From assembly GCA_012934845.2 (NCBI GenBank), contig WNNJ02003079.1, positions 26,155-90,154 of the forward strand: a stretch of 64,000 nt of DNA, read 5' to 3'. Position 1 is the first letter of the stretch. The number at the start of each line of letters is the position of its first letter. A program made the position numbers and the translations under genes. The notes under the pieces are model-generated. The model was given only the letters and a program-made list of their open reading frames with translations, made no database searches and had not been told where the DNA came from. Source of the stretch: Pomphorhynchus laevis. Taxonomy: Eukaryota; Acanthocephala; Palaeacanthocephala; Echinorhynchida; Pomphorhynchidae. Positions 31,476 to 42,476 of the stretch are shown here, piece by piece.

Positions 31476-33128
31476 TATTTTTTTTTAAGAATAATAACTT
31501 TATTGAAAAAGAAAAGTAAATTTTACAGAAATTAGGTTCCCGTCGCGCATTCGCAGACATAGTGAAGAAGACATAATTAGACTTCGAGCACAGCGCAAAA
31601 CTCGCTGTGGTGGGTAGTCATAAGATTAATAGGTTTGGAACAGCTGGAACGTGGCGAGCGTAAGCATGCGGAAACTGATCGTGCGATTTCAAAACTGATG
31701 TCTCGTTTCATCTTTATGGCTAGATCAGGATAAGAACGCGTTGACCGATGCGTCAGTTTTGAAGCCGTGGTTTTGATTAATCTTTCCGCTTCAATGCCCA
31801 TTCCTCCCGAAGTGGAGAAAATAAGAGGTATGAAAGACCCTCGTTCAACTAGCGCAATCCGTTCACTGTATTTGGCTTTCTTGCGACTCTCGTTGTATTC
31901 GAAAACAGACTCAGGCTTCCTTGATATGTTCGATTGAGCAGGTGCAGCAAATACATTAACATCAAAAAATGTTCGCTCAAATCGACTACCGTGTAGCCCG
32001 GAACAAACTATGTCAAGACGCGCGCTTGGATCACGGGTTGTTGTTGTTCGTTCGAAATTAATATTTTCAGGAACCTCGGTTAGCTGAGGTTCGCAAGCTA
32101 CGCCGTGAGATATGCGGCTAAGATAGTGTGAGATGATGTCGCGGACTGCATTATGCCGGATCGAAGGCAAAGCACCTCGTCTACATGATAAAGAATGAGC
32201 CACACTGACTCGAGTGCCGAAAATGCAGTTGCTAACTCCAATCTTAGGATCAGTATGTCCATACCTTGCGTTCAAAGCATCCCTGAATTCGTTCGAAGAA
32301 AGATGAAAATTTTCACGCTTGAGCAGAAGCGCACTTAACCACGAAGAAGCTCCACTGCGAGCAGCATTCGCGATCAGATTACTGGTTTCGGGTATCGCTA
32401 AGATCGGAATTTTAGAGAGGCGTTCTTGGTGAGATAGTGATCGTAGTGTCTTGATTTCGCTAAGCATAGTTTTCTGCCTCTCTCTTAGGCTATCGCCACC
32501 TGAACCAGAATTATAGGTTGAAATTAGCATGTTTGAGGATTTGCGTTCAAGTGTGGCTATGGTTGCAGGGTTCGCGATACCAATACCTCCAAATTTTAAA
32601 GGAGAGCACAATATTGACTTCCAGTCTTCATCGAGGTACCAGGACACGAAGTTTGGGAGAAGCTGTGTGATTAAAGTGTGTGACAGATCCGACCATATAG
32701 TGGCTGAGCAGTCGCAGGTGCGCATTATGTGTGTCCACTTAAATTGGACGGAGTTGATTAATCCTGCAAAAGCGACATGCGGATCTACCTTGGCAACATA
32801 ATCGAGACGTTGCAGCATTGTGGTCCATGTAGACAGAAGTTTTGCGGTTGCTGCATTTACAAAATCGTTGGACCCGACTGGACTGCCGAGAATGATGATT
32901 CCATCGGTGGAAGTTTTTATTTCGGGGTCGGGGAGGTTCGATTGATCAATATGAAGGTGTGATAGGAGGTGAGACTTACGTGTGTTTACGAAATAGCCAT
33001 ACTTTGGTCCATCGGTATGAAGCACTTCCCATACCTGTTTCAAAACGTCAGTGGTCCCAATAAAGTTGGCGTCATCTGCATACCATTTTTGGAAACGCTG
33101 GGCCCGTTTTAAAGCCCACCTAGCTTTC
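31476..33128 (-). mobile_element. Chimeric insert: LINE-A fragment fused to RLE-LINE 3' half
   Basis: On the minus strand the insert begins with about 38 bases of LINE-A (GTGAAAGCTAGGTGGGCT, encoding KARWALKRAQ). It switches at about 33,090 into an RLE-LINE at QKWYADDANFIG and runs to a 3' end with AATAAAG, TTATTATTC and an A9 run at 31,476-31,500. It is flanked on both sides by ACATGAATTTC. The order suits one reverse-transcription event that copied RLE-LINE RNA and then switched template to LINE-A RNA. Confidence 0.75.
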
Positions 33129-33130
33129 AC
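31577..33130 (-). CDS. RLE-LINE RT thumb and C-terminal zinc/endonuclease domain (517-codon open frame)
   Basis: An open frame that starts with the LINE-A leader KARWALKRAQ and continues QKWYADDANFIG (the RT YADD box), PKYGYFVNTRKSHLL, IILGSPVGSNDFV, VAFAGLINSVQFKWTHIMRT, and SPLKFGGIGIANPAT. It then carries GASSWLSALLLKRENFHLSSNEFRDALNARYGH, an altered Cys block (CIFGTRVSVAHSLSC), GALPSIRHNAVRDII, SARLDIVCSG, FFDVNVFAAPAQS, and FIPLIFSTSGGMG. The C-terminal order (Cys/His block, RHN, RxD, FDV) resembles restriction-like endonuclease domains. There is no break in 1.5 kb, so this fragment is young. The clade is uncertain. Confidence 0.8.
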   Translation of the reverse strand: MKARWALKRAQRFQKWYADDANFIGTTDVLKQVWEVLHTDGPKYGYFVNTRKSHLLSHLHIDQSNLPDPEIKTSTDGIIILGSPVGSNDFVNAATAKLLSTWTTMLQRLDYVAKVDPHVAFAGLINSVQFKWTHIMRTCDCSATIWSDLSHTLITQLLPNFVSWYLDEDWKSILCSPLKFGGIGIANPATIATLERKSSNMLISTYNSGSGGDSLRERQKTMLSEIKTLRSLSHQERLSKIPILAIPETSNLIANAARSGASSWLSALLLKRENFHLSSNEFRDALNARYGHTDPKIGVSNCIFGTRVSVAHSLSCRRGALPSIRHNAVRDIISHYLSRISHGVACEPQLTEVPENINFERTTTTRDPSARLDIVCSGLHGSRFERTFFDVNVFAAPAQSNISRKPESVFEYNESRKKAKYSERIALVERGSFIPLIFSTSGGMGIEAERLIKTTASKLTHRSTRSYPDLAIKMKRDISFEIARSVSACLRSPRSSCSKPINLMTTHHSEFCAVLEV

Positions 33131-33139
33131 ATGAATTTC

Positions 33140-35105
33140 TATAATAATAAGACTTTATTAATAAAAATACATAAATGGAAGTGTCGTTTAACAAGAAGTC
33201 CGTTAGAAAAAAAATAAACAGTCAGTCAACAGAAAAAATAGGTCAACAATTTCTTTGTCTTCTTCCTATTAAGGCCTCAAATCAATGGGGATCTGAGCCC
33301 ACCAACCAATCCAGCACGCCGCTTTCCGATTGAACCACCCGGGGTCTTTCACCTCCCGAAGAATCCAATCGGTGCGGACGATGTTGGGTAAACGAGAGAC
33401 GAGGAGCTTAAGAAACCTTAGCCTTTGCTCTGGGGGACGTCCTCTTGAGAAGAAGACTAATCCCGAGATAGCCCAGGTACCCCAAAGGCGCACCTGGGTT
33501 TTCCCATTCAACGACAGATGCTGGGCCCGTTTCAGAGCCCACCTAGCTTTCTTCAGGATACGTTTGAGTCTATCCAGGTCGGCTTTCGCCGACCAGTTCA
33601 CCGAAACGGTGAACCCCAGGTATTTTACTCGACTTGTGAAGACAGGGAGTGGTTCGGATGCAAATGTGGAGGAGAGCGTAGAGAGTGCTAGTCTCTTAAG
33701 TTTTTTCTTGGTTGCAGGGGAGCCATGAAAGACAACCACCTGCGATTTAGCGGAGTTTAGAATAAGGTTGGATCTAGGCAACTGGTCTTTTAATCTTATA
33801 AAGAAGCGGCTGATGTCCGAGACTACGTCTTTGCACCTGCGTCCAGTGAACAGGGCTGTGGTGTCATCAGCGTACACCACTAGACGTTGTTCACGTTTAA
33901 ATATTTTAAATAGAATAATTGAGGCAGCAAGATATAAGATTGGAGAAAGTGGTGAACCTTGAGGCACACCCGTAATAGGGTAGAACTGACGCGCATCAGG
34001 GTCGTCATCATAATAAAATCGCTTGGTGTACAGCAGTATCTCCACCCTGTTAACAATTCTCGCAGGCAACCCGAGGGACCTGAGAGAAGAGATAACAAAG
34101 GGAATGGAGATGCGGTCAAATGCAGCGGAAAAATCAAGGAAAACTGCCACAGCTAGCTGATGACTGTTCTCCTGACAAAACCGATGCACTTCACTAACTG
34201 CTGAATGGACCGAGCGACCTTTGACAAACCCATGGAAACCAGGTGGGATTAAATTTCGCCTAATCAGATGATCGCGGATTCTACGCGCAAGCGCTTTTTC
34301 GTAGATCGATACGAGGGAATTTTGAATCGAAATGGGCCGCAGGTCTTTAGGACAAGAGACCGGAAACTTTTTTGGAATAAAAATTCTCTTGCTAATGTTG
34401 ATGCCGGCTACATCGGATGGGGTGGCTAATAGCATTGTGATGGCCACCTCCCTTCTTTGATCGGTTGTCAAAAGCTGACAGACACGAGAAGAGAGTGGAG
34501 CGACGGTTTTGGAGGTGCTTGGAAGAGGCCCCCAGGCGTTGAGAATATCTGTGACAGATAAGTCTCTACTCCTGAAGTCTCCCCAAGGAGGGATTGGTTG
34601 CGGAGATTGAGTGGCTTCATAGTTGTGTAAGGCAAGTGACTCTTCTAAAACTTTATCAAGGCCAATTCTACCGATCCAACCCAAGGCCCTATCCCTCCAA
34701 CAAGCAAACTTCTCCTTCTTGAAAATCTTCCAAAAGGAAGACTGAGAAGGGTTAAGACGAGCAATGCTCGCCCTATCCCTACTCAGCTGGAACCAATATC
34801 TAGTGCGCCAGTATTCATTCGAGAGAGTCTGTCTGGCGGAAGAAGAGAGATTAGGGAGGTTCAATAGTTTTGCTAGAACCTTGAGTTTCGTCGGAGTGGG
34901 ATTGAAAATGCGACCTTTATAGGTTGTAGAAAGCAATGCGGTAGCTTGCGAAGAGAGGTAGGAATTAAATTCGGTCAAATTCTCATTACCAATTCGGGGG
35001 AAGCGTTGGATAGCAGCTTGGAAGAAAGCCACTCTGATCGGGTCAAAGTGGAATCTTCTCCGAAGCAGCGTATCCTCCTCTATCCGCCAGCGAATTAGAT
35101 CATGA
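33140..35105 (-). mobile_element. LINE-A copy C, 5'-truncated, youngest copy
   Basis: 5'-truncated inside the endonuclease-RT region at 35,105 and ending in a TTATTATTATAG-type tail at 33,140. The 11-bp duplication ACATGAATTTC lies at 33,129-33,139 and 35,106-35,116. The coding part is one open frame, the best preserved of the nine LINE-A pieces in this window. The 5' truncation falls just after the endonuclease, in codons for DLIRW. Confidence 0.9.
33269..35032 (-). CDS. LINE-A copy C reverse transcriptase, 587-codon open frame
   Basis: Full-length RT of the family. A linker (FNSYLSSQATALLSTTYKG; LKVLAKLLNLPNLSSSARQ) is followed by SVTDILNAWGPLP, NISKRIFIPKKFPVSC, KDLRPISIQNSLVSIYEKAL, FHGFVKGRSVHSAVSEV, VAVFLDFSAAFDRISIPF, GVPQGSPLSPILYLAA, LVVYADDTTALFTGRR, RSNLILNSAKSQVVVFHG, and VKYLGFTVSVNWSAKADL. 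The end is LWGTWAISGLVFFSRG, PEQRLRFLKLLVSRLP, GWFNRKAACWIG. The catalytic Asp and the DD pair are present. There is no RNase H. The first Met is internal to the original ORF2, because the element is truncated just upstream. Confidence 0.9.
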   Translation of the reverse strand: MAFFQAAIQRFPRIGNENLTEFNSYLSSQATALLSTTYKGRIFNPTPTKLKVLAKLLNLPNLSSSARQTLSNEYWRTRYWFQLSRDRASIARLNPSQSSFWKIFKKEKFACWRDRALGWIGRIGLDKVLEESLALHNYEATQSPQPIPPWGDFRSRDLSVTDILNAWGPLPSTSKTVAPLSSRVCQLLTTDQRREVAITMLLATPSDVAGINISKRIFIPKKFPVSCPKDLRPISIQNSLVSIYEKALARRIRDHLIRRNLIPPGFHGFVKGRSVHSAVSEVHRFCQENSHQLAVAVFLDFSAAFDRISIPFVISSLRSLGLPARIVNRVEILLYTKRFYYDDDPDARQFYPITGVPQGSPLSPILYLAASIILFKIFKREQRLVVYADDTTALFTGRRCKDVVSDISRFFIRLKDQLPRSNLILNSAKSQVVVFHGSPATKKKLKRLALSTLSSTFASEPLPVFTSRVKYLGFTVSVNWSAKADLDRLKRILKKARWALKRAQHLSLNGKTQVRLWGTWAISGLVFFSRGRPPEQRLRFLKLLVSRLPNIVRTDWILREVKDPGWFNRKAACWIGWWAQIPIDLRP

Positions 35106-35116
35106 ACATGAATTTC

Positions 35117-38100
35117 AATGCATCAACATCCATATCATCACATTCAACGGAATTTTGTACAATTTAATGGCGTTATATTCGCATGTGTTTTAAATCACAT
35201 CTGCGATTATTCAGTTTCACTGTCAAAAAAAAACAGAAAAATGAAAAAGTGGATGCACGTCGGAGCTTCAAAAGGATCAGCGAAAAATGAAAAAAAAACT
35301 AAAGTTCCTGCAGCTATTGAACCCGACGCAGAAATTAAGGTTGGTAATTTAGCTGTTCTAAATCGTGAAATGGAGAAGCTTCCTTCGATTAAGAAACTAG
35401 TTAACCTTGTTAACATTACTCCAACATTCCAATGTAAAAACAGTATTTCAACGAATTTCTGATAAAATATATTAGTTTACAACCTAATAAAGTTAGGATT
35501 AACTCTGCAAGAGTGACGAATAACTACTACAGGATATCTTTCGTATTTTCGGACTTTGTCACCTTTTTTGCTAAGTTCTTCAATGAAAATTGTTCCCATA
35601 AAATAACTCTTGTATTAAAGCCTATTATGGCGTCAGTAAAGATTACTTATATTATCCCCGACCTAGAAAAAGAAAATATCACAGAGCTTCAAAAGCATTA
35701 TTCCCTTTATAACATTAGATTTATTAAAAACAAAGACGACCAAACTCTTCCTATTGCATTCGCAAATACTAAAGAGGACAATTCACATCTCCTGTCTAAT
35801 GCAGCATCCAATCCTTTTATGGGTTGCAATATAAACTTTACAATTGCAAGTACGGACAATCTTACATTTCCACATTGTAGCAAGTGTCACATGTGATAAG
35901 TAGACACTGGAACTCAGCCTGTAGTAAGATGAATAAATGCGTAGTCCGTTGATCTGATGAATCTGTCCATTACACACAATGTAAACTAGCCCCAAGATGC
36001 ACGAATCGCGGACATGAACATTCTGCGTAATCAAGAATATGTTCAGAATTCAAGAACTATGTGAGAGGACATACAGTAAAGAATAATGTCTAATCTCCCC
36101 TGTAACGGCAAATTCGGTGTGCAACTCATCTTGACCTAATATGGCCGAAATGTTTAACTTTTTTAGAACACTTCAACAATAAACAACTCGATCGATTGAA
36201 TTACGTATTGCCAGTTTGGCAAATTCACCGTTAAAGCCTTCCATAATTTCTCTTCCTGTTGCTAAATCTTCAAAGAATAGAGCAAAATCAAATTTTTCAA
36301 GTATGAATTCTAAGAGGAGATTCACCTCCTCTTCCAAGAAACCATCCTGCCTGCTTCCAAGACAGTACCTCCTATTACAATTTCCAAGCAGAATGTAAAC
36401 CTCTGGAGATTGGCAGATGGGGTCACGACGGAAAATGAAGATAACGCCCCTGAGCAAGTGCCCCTAACTTTTCCTGCTGGCTGTGAGAAGGGCAACCTTC
36501 CAAGGTCCGGTTCGGATTAAGAGGAGACATCTCACTCCAGCTAAATTAACACAATGCAAAGTATTCTTAAGCCTTTTTCATAGCATTTTAACTGGTAGAT
36601 ATTTAAATGCTATAGTCCTTGGGGAGACGCGGTCTATCCCCCCACCTCACTCCTCTATCTCAAGGAACATTACTCGATTTATCCCTAAGCACATCTTAAC
36701 CCACTATATTCCGTACATACCCCCACCTCACTCCTCTTAATCTCAAGGTATTTTACCCTAATAAAGAGCTACTTAAGATCATCCATCTTACTTAACTATT
36801 CTTGTTTAGTCCTGTCTTGTTTAGCTATATCACTCTATAAAAGCGGTAAACGCATCAGCATAGCCAATATCTAAATCCGGCCAGGAAAAATTCACAAGAA
36901 CCGTGAACTCCTGGATCGTATATTGGGTAGCTTTTGACATGCTACTTGGTAACTTCAACGACAGAACTGGTCGTTGGATTACAGCAGTAAACTGCAGAAC
37001 CAGGAACGACTATCTTATTCACAAACCACCTTCCCCACCTTTCATTGCTCAGCAACTAATTCTCCCCTCGGCAAATTACTGCTTCATAAGATGTGGTTGT
37101 TAAAATCCATCTGTACTGAGCAGTCGCGCTAACATCAGACTACCTCTCATGACCTGGCGGATAAAGGAAGATACATTGCTTAGAAGAAGTTTTCACTTTG
37201 GTCCCATAAGAGTGGCCTTCTTTCAGGCGGCTATCCAACTCTTCCATAGAATTGGTAATGAGAGTTTGACCGAATTAAATTCCTACCTTTCATCGCAAGC
37301 TACCGCGTTGCATTCGACTACCTATAGGGTTGCGAAAACAATTCCACTCCAACAAAACTCAAGGTCCTCGCTAAAATGCTACATCTTCCCAATCTCTCTG
37401 TTTCCGGCAGACAGGCCCTTTCGAATGAATACTGGAGCTCTAAATATAGGTTCCAGCTGAGCAAGGATAGGGCAAGCATTGCTCACCTTAACCTTTCTCA
37501 GGCTTCCTCCTGGAAGATATTGAAGAAGGAGAAGTTTGTATATAGCCTTGGTTTAGAAAGGTAGCATAGGCCTTGACAAAGTTTTAGAGGAGTCACTATC
37601 CTTACATAACTATGTAGCCACTCAATCTCCCCAACCAATCCCACCTTGGTGTGACTTCAGGATTAGAGATATATCTGTCACAGATATCCTTAACCCTGAT
37701 GGCCACTTCCGGGCACCTCCAGAACCCAGGCACAACTCTCCACTCAGATCTGTCAGCTTTTGACAGACAGTCAGAGAAATGAGGTCGTCATCACTATGCA
37801 ACTAGCCTCCCCGTCAAATGTTGCTGGCATTAATATCAGCTGTCGTGTTTTTATACCAAAAAAGAAATCGATTTCATGTCCTGAAGATCTGCGGTCATCT
37901 TCATTTACAAAAAAGCGCTTGCGCGTAAAATCCGCGACCATCACTGTAGGCGAAATTTAATCCAATCAGGTTTTCATGGATACGGTAAAAATCGCTCGGT
38001 CTATACAGCAATAGATAAAGTGCGTTAGTTTTGTCAATATAACAGTCATCAGGTTGTTGTGTCTGTCTTTCTTGATTTTTCTGCTGCATTTGACCACATT

Positions 38101-39065
38101 TCCATTCCTTTTGTTATCTCTTCTCTCAGGTCCTTTGGGTTACCTGCGAGAATTGTTAACAGGGTGGAATTATTGTTCTATACCAAGCGATTCTTCTTGA
38201 AGACGACCCTGATGCACGCCAGTTCTACCCTATTACAGGTATGCCTCAAGGTTCCCCACTTTCTCCAATCCTGTATCTTGCTGCCTTTATTATACTCTAC
38301 AAAATATTTAAACGCGATCAACATCTTGTGGTATACGCTGGTGATACAACAGCCCTGTTCTCTGGAAGCCGGTTGAATGATGTAATCTCTGACATCAGTC
38401 GTTTCTTTTTAAGATTAAGAGATCAGTTACTCATATCCAATCTTATTTTAAACTCCTCCAAATCGCATGTGACTGTCTTTCATGGCGCTCCTGCAACTAA
38501 GAAAGAATAAAGAGACTAGCATTCTCAGCACTATCTTCTAAATTGACTAATAAACCACTCTCTACCTTCACACTTGAGTAAAATACCTGGTGTTCACCAT
38601 TACGGTGAACTGGTCAGCGAAAGCTGACCTGGATAGACTCAAACGTATTCTGAAGTGAGCTAGGTGGGCCCTGAACGGGCTCAGCATCTGTCATTGAATA
38701 GGAAAACTCAACTACGCCTTTGGGGTAATTGGGCTATCCCGGGATTAGTCTTCTTTTCAAGAGGACTTCGCCCAGAGCAAAGACTAAGGTTTCTCATGCT
38801 CCTCATCTCCCGATTACCGAGCATAGACTGCCTCGATTGGACTTTTCGGGGGTGGGGTCTAAGACCCCAGGTGGTTCAGTCGGAGAGCGGCTTGTTGGAT
38901 TGGCTGGAGGGCTTAGATACCGCTGGGCCTGAGGCCGTGACAATATCGTGAAGACTGAGCATTTTGATTTTCCTTAGTGATCTTGAACTGTTGTTTCTCA
39001 ACTGTCTTTTTAGTTATTTTTAGTGGTTATTAAGTTATTTATTTAAGAAATTCCTTATTATTAAA
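35117..39065 (+). mobile_element. LINE-A copy 6, decayed plus-strand copy
   Basis: Plus-strand copy starting at the last ACATGAATTTC of the array. ORF1 remnants run from 35,230 (KKSGxxKN-type basic start, REMEKLPSIKKLVNLVNI, and at 35,620 MASVKITYIIPDLEKENITELQ, with a partial knuckle FPHCSKCH). Endonuclease pieces at 36,600-37,160 include GNFNDRTGRWIT. RT pieces run to 38,930 (SVFLDFSAAFDHISIPF; MPQGSPLSPILYLAA; LVVYAGDTTALFSG, in which YADD is changed to YAGD). The 3' end is near 39,065 (TTATTATTAAAA). Many frame breaks are present. It is older than the array copies. Confidence 0.8.
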
Positions 39066-40870
39066 ATGATTAATTGAAAATAGTCATTTATAGACGGCAT
39101 GTTTAAAGGCAACAATTATTATATCCATCGAGAGATTCAGACTCGGCTGACTCCCGATCTCAATAACAAACATATGTTAACGTATAGTTAACATAATATA
39201 TTTGTTCTGCCTGTAAAATGTCCTTTAAAGTGCTATTGTGAAACCAAGTTTTAATGTTTATAGTTATGAATAATCTTGAGTTAGTTGAAATTTAACATAA
39301 AAATGTGATTATTATCGATATTAAAATTTCGCGTATTCTTTAAAGTTTACAGCCTGCTATGATTTTAATGTTTAATGTTTTTGTTTTGAATTTAGTAACG
39401 GTCATTTTTAGTCATTTATTTTTACTGCTAAAGGTTAACTAAGTTGTTATTTAAAATTTTAGAAAATAATATTTTAGAAAACAACATTTCGACTCAAGAT
39501 AAGTATAATTTGTTATTTTAAATACACAACATACCTACCGAGCAAAGATATAAAAAAGTTGCATCAAAACATTGAACAATATTTCATGACTCTAAAAATT
39601 ATAGTTTTTTTTATTTGTGTCAAACTCTAATTATAGTTCACCGATTTACAATTTGCCTACTATAAATTATTGCGTTTTAATAAAAAGTTATAGGGCACAT
39701 ATTACGTTATGAGCCATTTACCTGAATACCGTGTAAACATCGGTTTTGCAATCTCTAGCAATCCATATGTTTAAAAAACGGCGTTGCGTAAATCACGAAA
39801 AATATAATGGAAATTCTTTGACTATATGGATGAAAAAATGATTTAAAAAATAACTTTGTATAAGATTTAATATTTTCAAATGCATGATTAACAAGTTTTT
39901 CCCAAAATATGTCACTTGAAGCCCAAGCACAAATATTCTTGTAGTGATCAATAAATAATTAAAGTAGATAGATACAAAATATTAACTAAGAGATAATTAA
40001 ATACAGGCAATTAATTTAAATACATATATTGAATATATTAAATTATATATATTAATATAATGTAATACATATATTAAAATAAATATAATATAAATGCAAA
40101 TAGTGTTTAGATTTAAACATCAGGTCTAATCAAAATACGTGTTGTTTCGAGTATCGCAAACTTGTTGGAGTATCTGATGTACGAGGAGGACTTTCGCGGA
40201 GCTCAATAGGATTCGTATTTGGATGATATACTCGCTTCATTTATGCCTGGTATAGTTTGTTTGATTGAGCTTCTAGAATTACTTGAAAGTTGCAGATTAA
40301 GTATCATTAACTTACAATTCATTCATTTCAGTATACTTCTTATTCTCTAAGTTGATAGTGTATTTGAGTTACATGATGAATTAGACACGATTAAAACATA
40401 TTGTGAGCATAATCTTATCAAAATTCTAGATTCTTATTTAGAAAATTGTGTGTAATGATATAAGATTATAATGTATAATAATGATGCAGTATACAAAACT
40501 AATATTATTAACAATATAATTAATAACAAAACTAATATAATTAACAATATTCTCTAAATATTGTTAATTCCACAGACTACTGTGTTTTTACTACCCCATC
40601 ACTAAAATACTAAAGCAATATTTGGCTATTATTGATTTCGTAAATGCTTCTTAAAAGCATTTTTAAAATTGAAATAATTAAAAATGATTTATTCTTTACA
40701 ACTACTGATAACATAACGCCATTATTAAATTTTAAGAAGTATTAATTACATAATATTAATATAATATAATTAATAGTATTATATTATTAATTATAAAATT
40801 AGATTAATCATAAATACCTCAAAGCAAAATATGTAATTAGAAATAAATTAAGTGAAAGTGAATTAAAAAT
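39066..40870. other. AT-rich non-coding stretch
   Basis: About 1.8 kb without a recognisable gene or tandem array. It has short AT repeats (ATATTAATATA near 40,030-40,100 and AACTAATATAATTAACAAT near 40,495-40,560). Confidence 0.5.
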
Positions 40871-41390
40871 GGGACCCTTCCACCAAAAAGAACTTAAAAG
40901 ATTAGCATTCCATGCACTTTCCTTCATTTTGCAGCCTCAACCACTCACTACCTTCACAAGTCGAGTAAAATACCTTGGATCACTATTCACTATACGGTGA
41001 ACTGGTCAGCGAAAGCTGACCTGGATAGAATTAAACGTATCCTGAAGAAAGCTAGGTGAACCATGAAACGGGCTCAGCATATGTCATTGAAAGGGAAAAC
41101 CTAGGTGCGTTTTTGGGGCACCTTAGCTATCTCGGTATTAGTCTTCTTTTCAAGAGGACCTCCCCAGAACAAATACCAAGGTTTCTCAAGCTCCTTATCT
41201 CGCGATTACCAGGCATAGTCCGCCTCGATTGGATTATTTAGGGAGTGAGAGACCCCGGGTGGTTTAGTCTCAGAGCAGTTTATTGGATTGGCTGAATGGC
41301 TCAGACCCATGTGGACCTGATACTGCGACACAACGTCCTTCATTAACTACCGTACATACTTTGTTGTTAACAAAATCTTTATTATTATTC
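40870..41390 (+). mobile_element. LINE-A copy 7, 3' fragment
   Basis: 5'-truncated plus-strand piece matching the last 400 bases of ORF2 (ERGKT-, GISLLFKRTSPEQ and PRFLKLLISRLPGIVRLDW in shifted frames) and the 3' UTR. It ends in the family tail AAATCTTTATTATTATT at about 41,390. Several frame breaks are present. Confidence 0.8.
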
Positions 41391-41639
41391 AGTTTTATTA
41401 TATACATTGAAAATCCAGATTTGTCCACATACTAAGCATTTAGCAAGCTATAAATTGTAATATAGCATTAACGTTGTATTTACAAATATACAATTAAAGG
41501 TTATCATCATTTGTTCGGATGTAGAGTATTGGAGGCAGTCTACAAATAAGGTTACTTCAGACGTTGCAATCTATAGTGACAAATCTTAGGAGACATATTT
41601 TAATTTCACATTTACTTTTTGATTAATTATTTTTTGTAT

Positions 41640-41940
41640 TGTATAGGTTTCTGAAAGCTTTAATTTAATTGCATCTGAGATCTGAAATTCTTCTGATTGT
41701 GGCATGATATTAGTTTCACATATACTGTTCCTATTTGTAACGGCAGGATGCTACTAATCATCATGGGTGGGTCTCATCAGCTGCTAACCCAGACCTACAT
41801 TTCACGTTTCTACCCTTATTATCTACTTACTCCGAATACTGGTACTGACCGGATTCGAACTCAGGACGTCTGTGTCGCGATTCAATGCTAAATCTACTAG
41901 GATGGCTGCTCCAGCGGCGTAGATATACATTTCTGCTTTT
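41640..41940 (-). mobile_element. tRNA-derived SINE
   Basis: On the minus strand, about 41,930 down to 41,850 reads GAGCAGCCATCCTAGTAGAT then TTAGCATTG, a degenerate tRNA A-box region, followed by CCTGAGTTCGAATCCGG, which fits the B box GGTTCGANTCC. The body continues through GGTCTGGGTTAGCAGCTG, TGAGACCCACCC and AGCATCCTGCCGTTAC to the 3' part near 41,640. A second copy of the body lies at 42,040-42,190. A tRNA-like head, Pol III boxes and a family-specific body are the marks of a SINE. Confidence 0.65.
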
Positions 41941-42039
41941 TATTTTGATAGGGAATCATATTCTAACGATCTATTAGAAACTTACCACATGTGTGTGATC
42001 CTACCATATGTGTGCTAGCCGAATCACTGTTTTTCATGC

Positions 42040-42420
42040 TGCCACTTGCAATGAATGCTTTTAATTTAACTTGATTGCATCTGTGAGCTGAAATTCTTCT
42101 GATTAAAATTATTCCAATCAGCCTGGGTGGGTATCATCAGCTGCTGACCCAGACACACATTTTACTTTCAACGTTTATTTTTTGACCCTTATTAATAGCA
42201 TCCTGCTGTATCAAAAATAGGAACAATGCATGTGAGGATAATATCGTGCCACAATCAGAAAAGTTTCTGAAAGTATTCAGTGAAATATTGAAATTTGCAA
42301 AAAAAATAGTTTTTCTGATTGGTTTTGTAATATGTAGAACGCCGTCACAAAATCTGCAGAGAACTAGAAATCTCGTGTATTTCAATAATTCAGATTTGAG
42401 TAAAGGTTGTGCCAATTAAA
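42040..42420. repeat. Second SINE body copy plus inverted SINE segment
   Basis: 42,045-42,190 repeats the SINE body in the same orientation (GGTGGGTATCATCAGCTGCT on the plus strand). At about 42,190-42,270 the AGCATCCTGC ... CCACAATCAGAA segment is the reverse complement of 41,683-41,752. Two SINE fragments in opposite orientation are therefore fused here. The tRNA-like head is not present. Confidence 0.6.
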
Positions 42421-42476
42421 TAGAAATTTGACAATAATTACTGCTCTACATAAATGACAAAAGACAAATTATCTTT

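Larger units (their letters stand above)
24046..35116. repeat. Head-to-tail array of four LINE insertions at a repeated ACATGAATTT target
   Basis: ACATGAATTT occurs at 24,048, 27,628, 31,465, 33,129 and 35,106. Each occurrence marks a boundary between minus-strand LINE inserts, directly beside a short-repeat or A-rich 3' tail in the first four cases. The first two share CAACATGAATTTA, and the last three share ACATGAATTTC. The flanks of the 33.1-35.1 kb copy are thus an 11-bp target duplication, and those of the 24.0-27.6 kb copy a 13-bp duplication. Confidence 0.85.

Noticed and set aside
24046-35116. Simple tandem duplication of one LINE as the origin of the array
   Set aside because: Units differ in length, truncation point, internal deletion and tail type, and one is a different element altogether. 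Serial insertion explains this better.
42137-42415. 92-codon minus-strand frame
   Set aside because: It runs across the SINE body copy and its inverted segment and has no protein resemblance.
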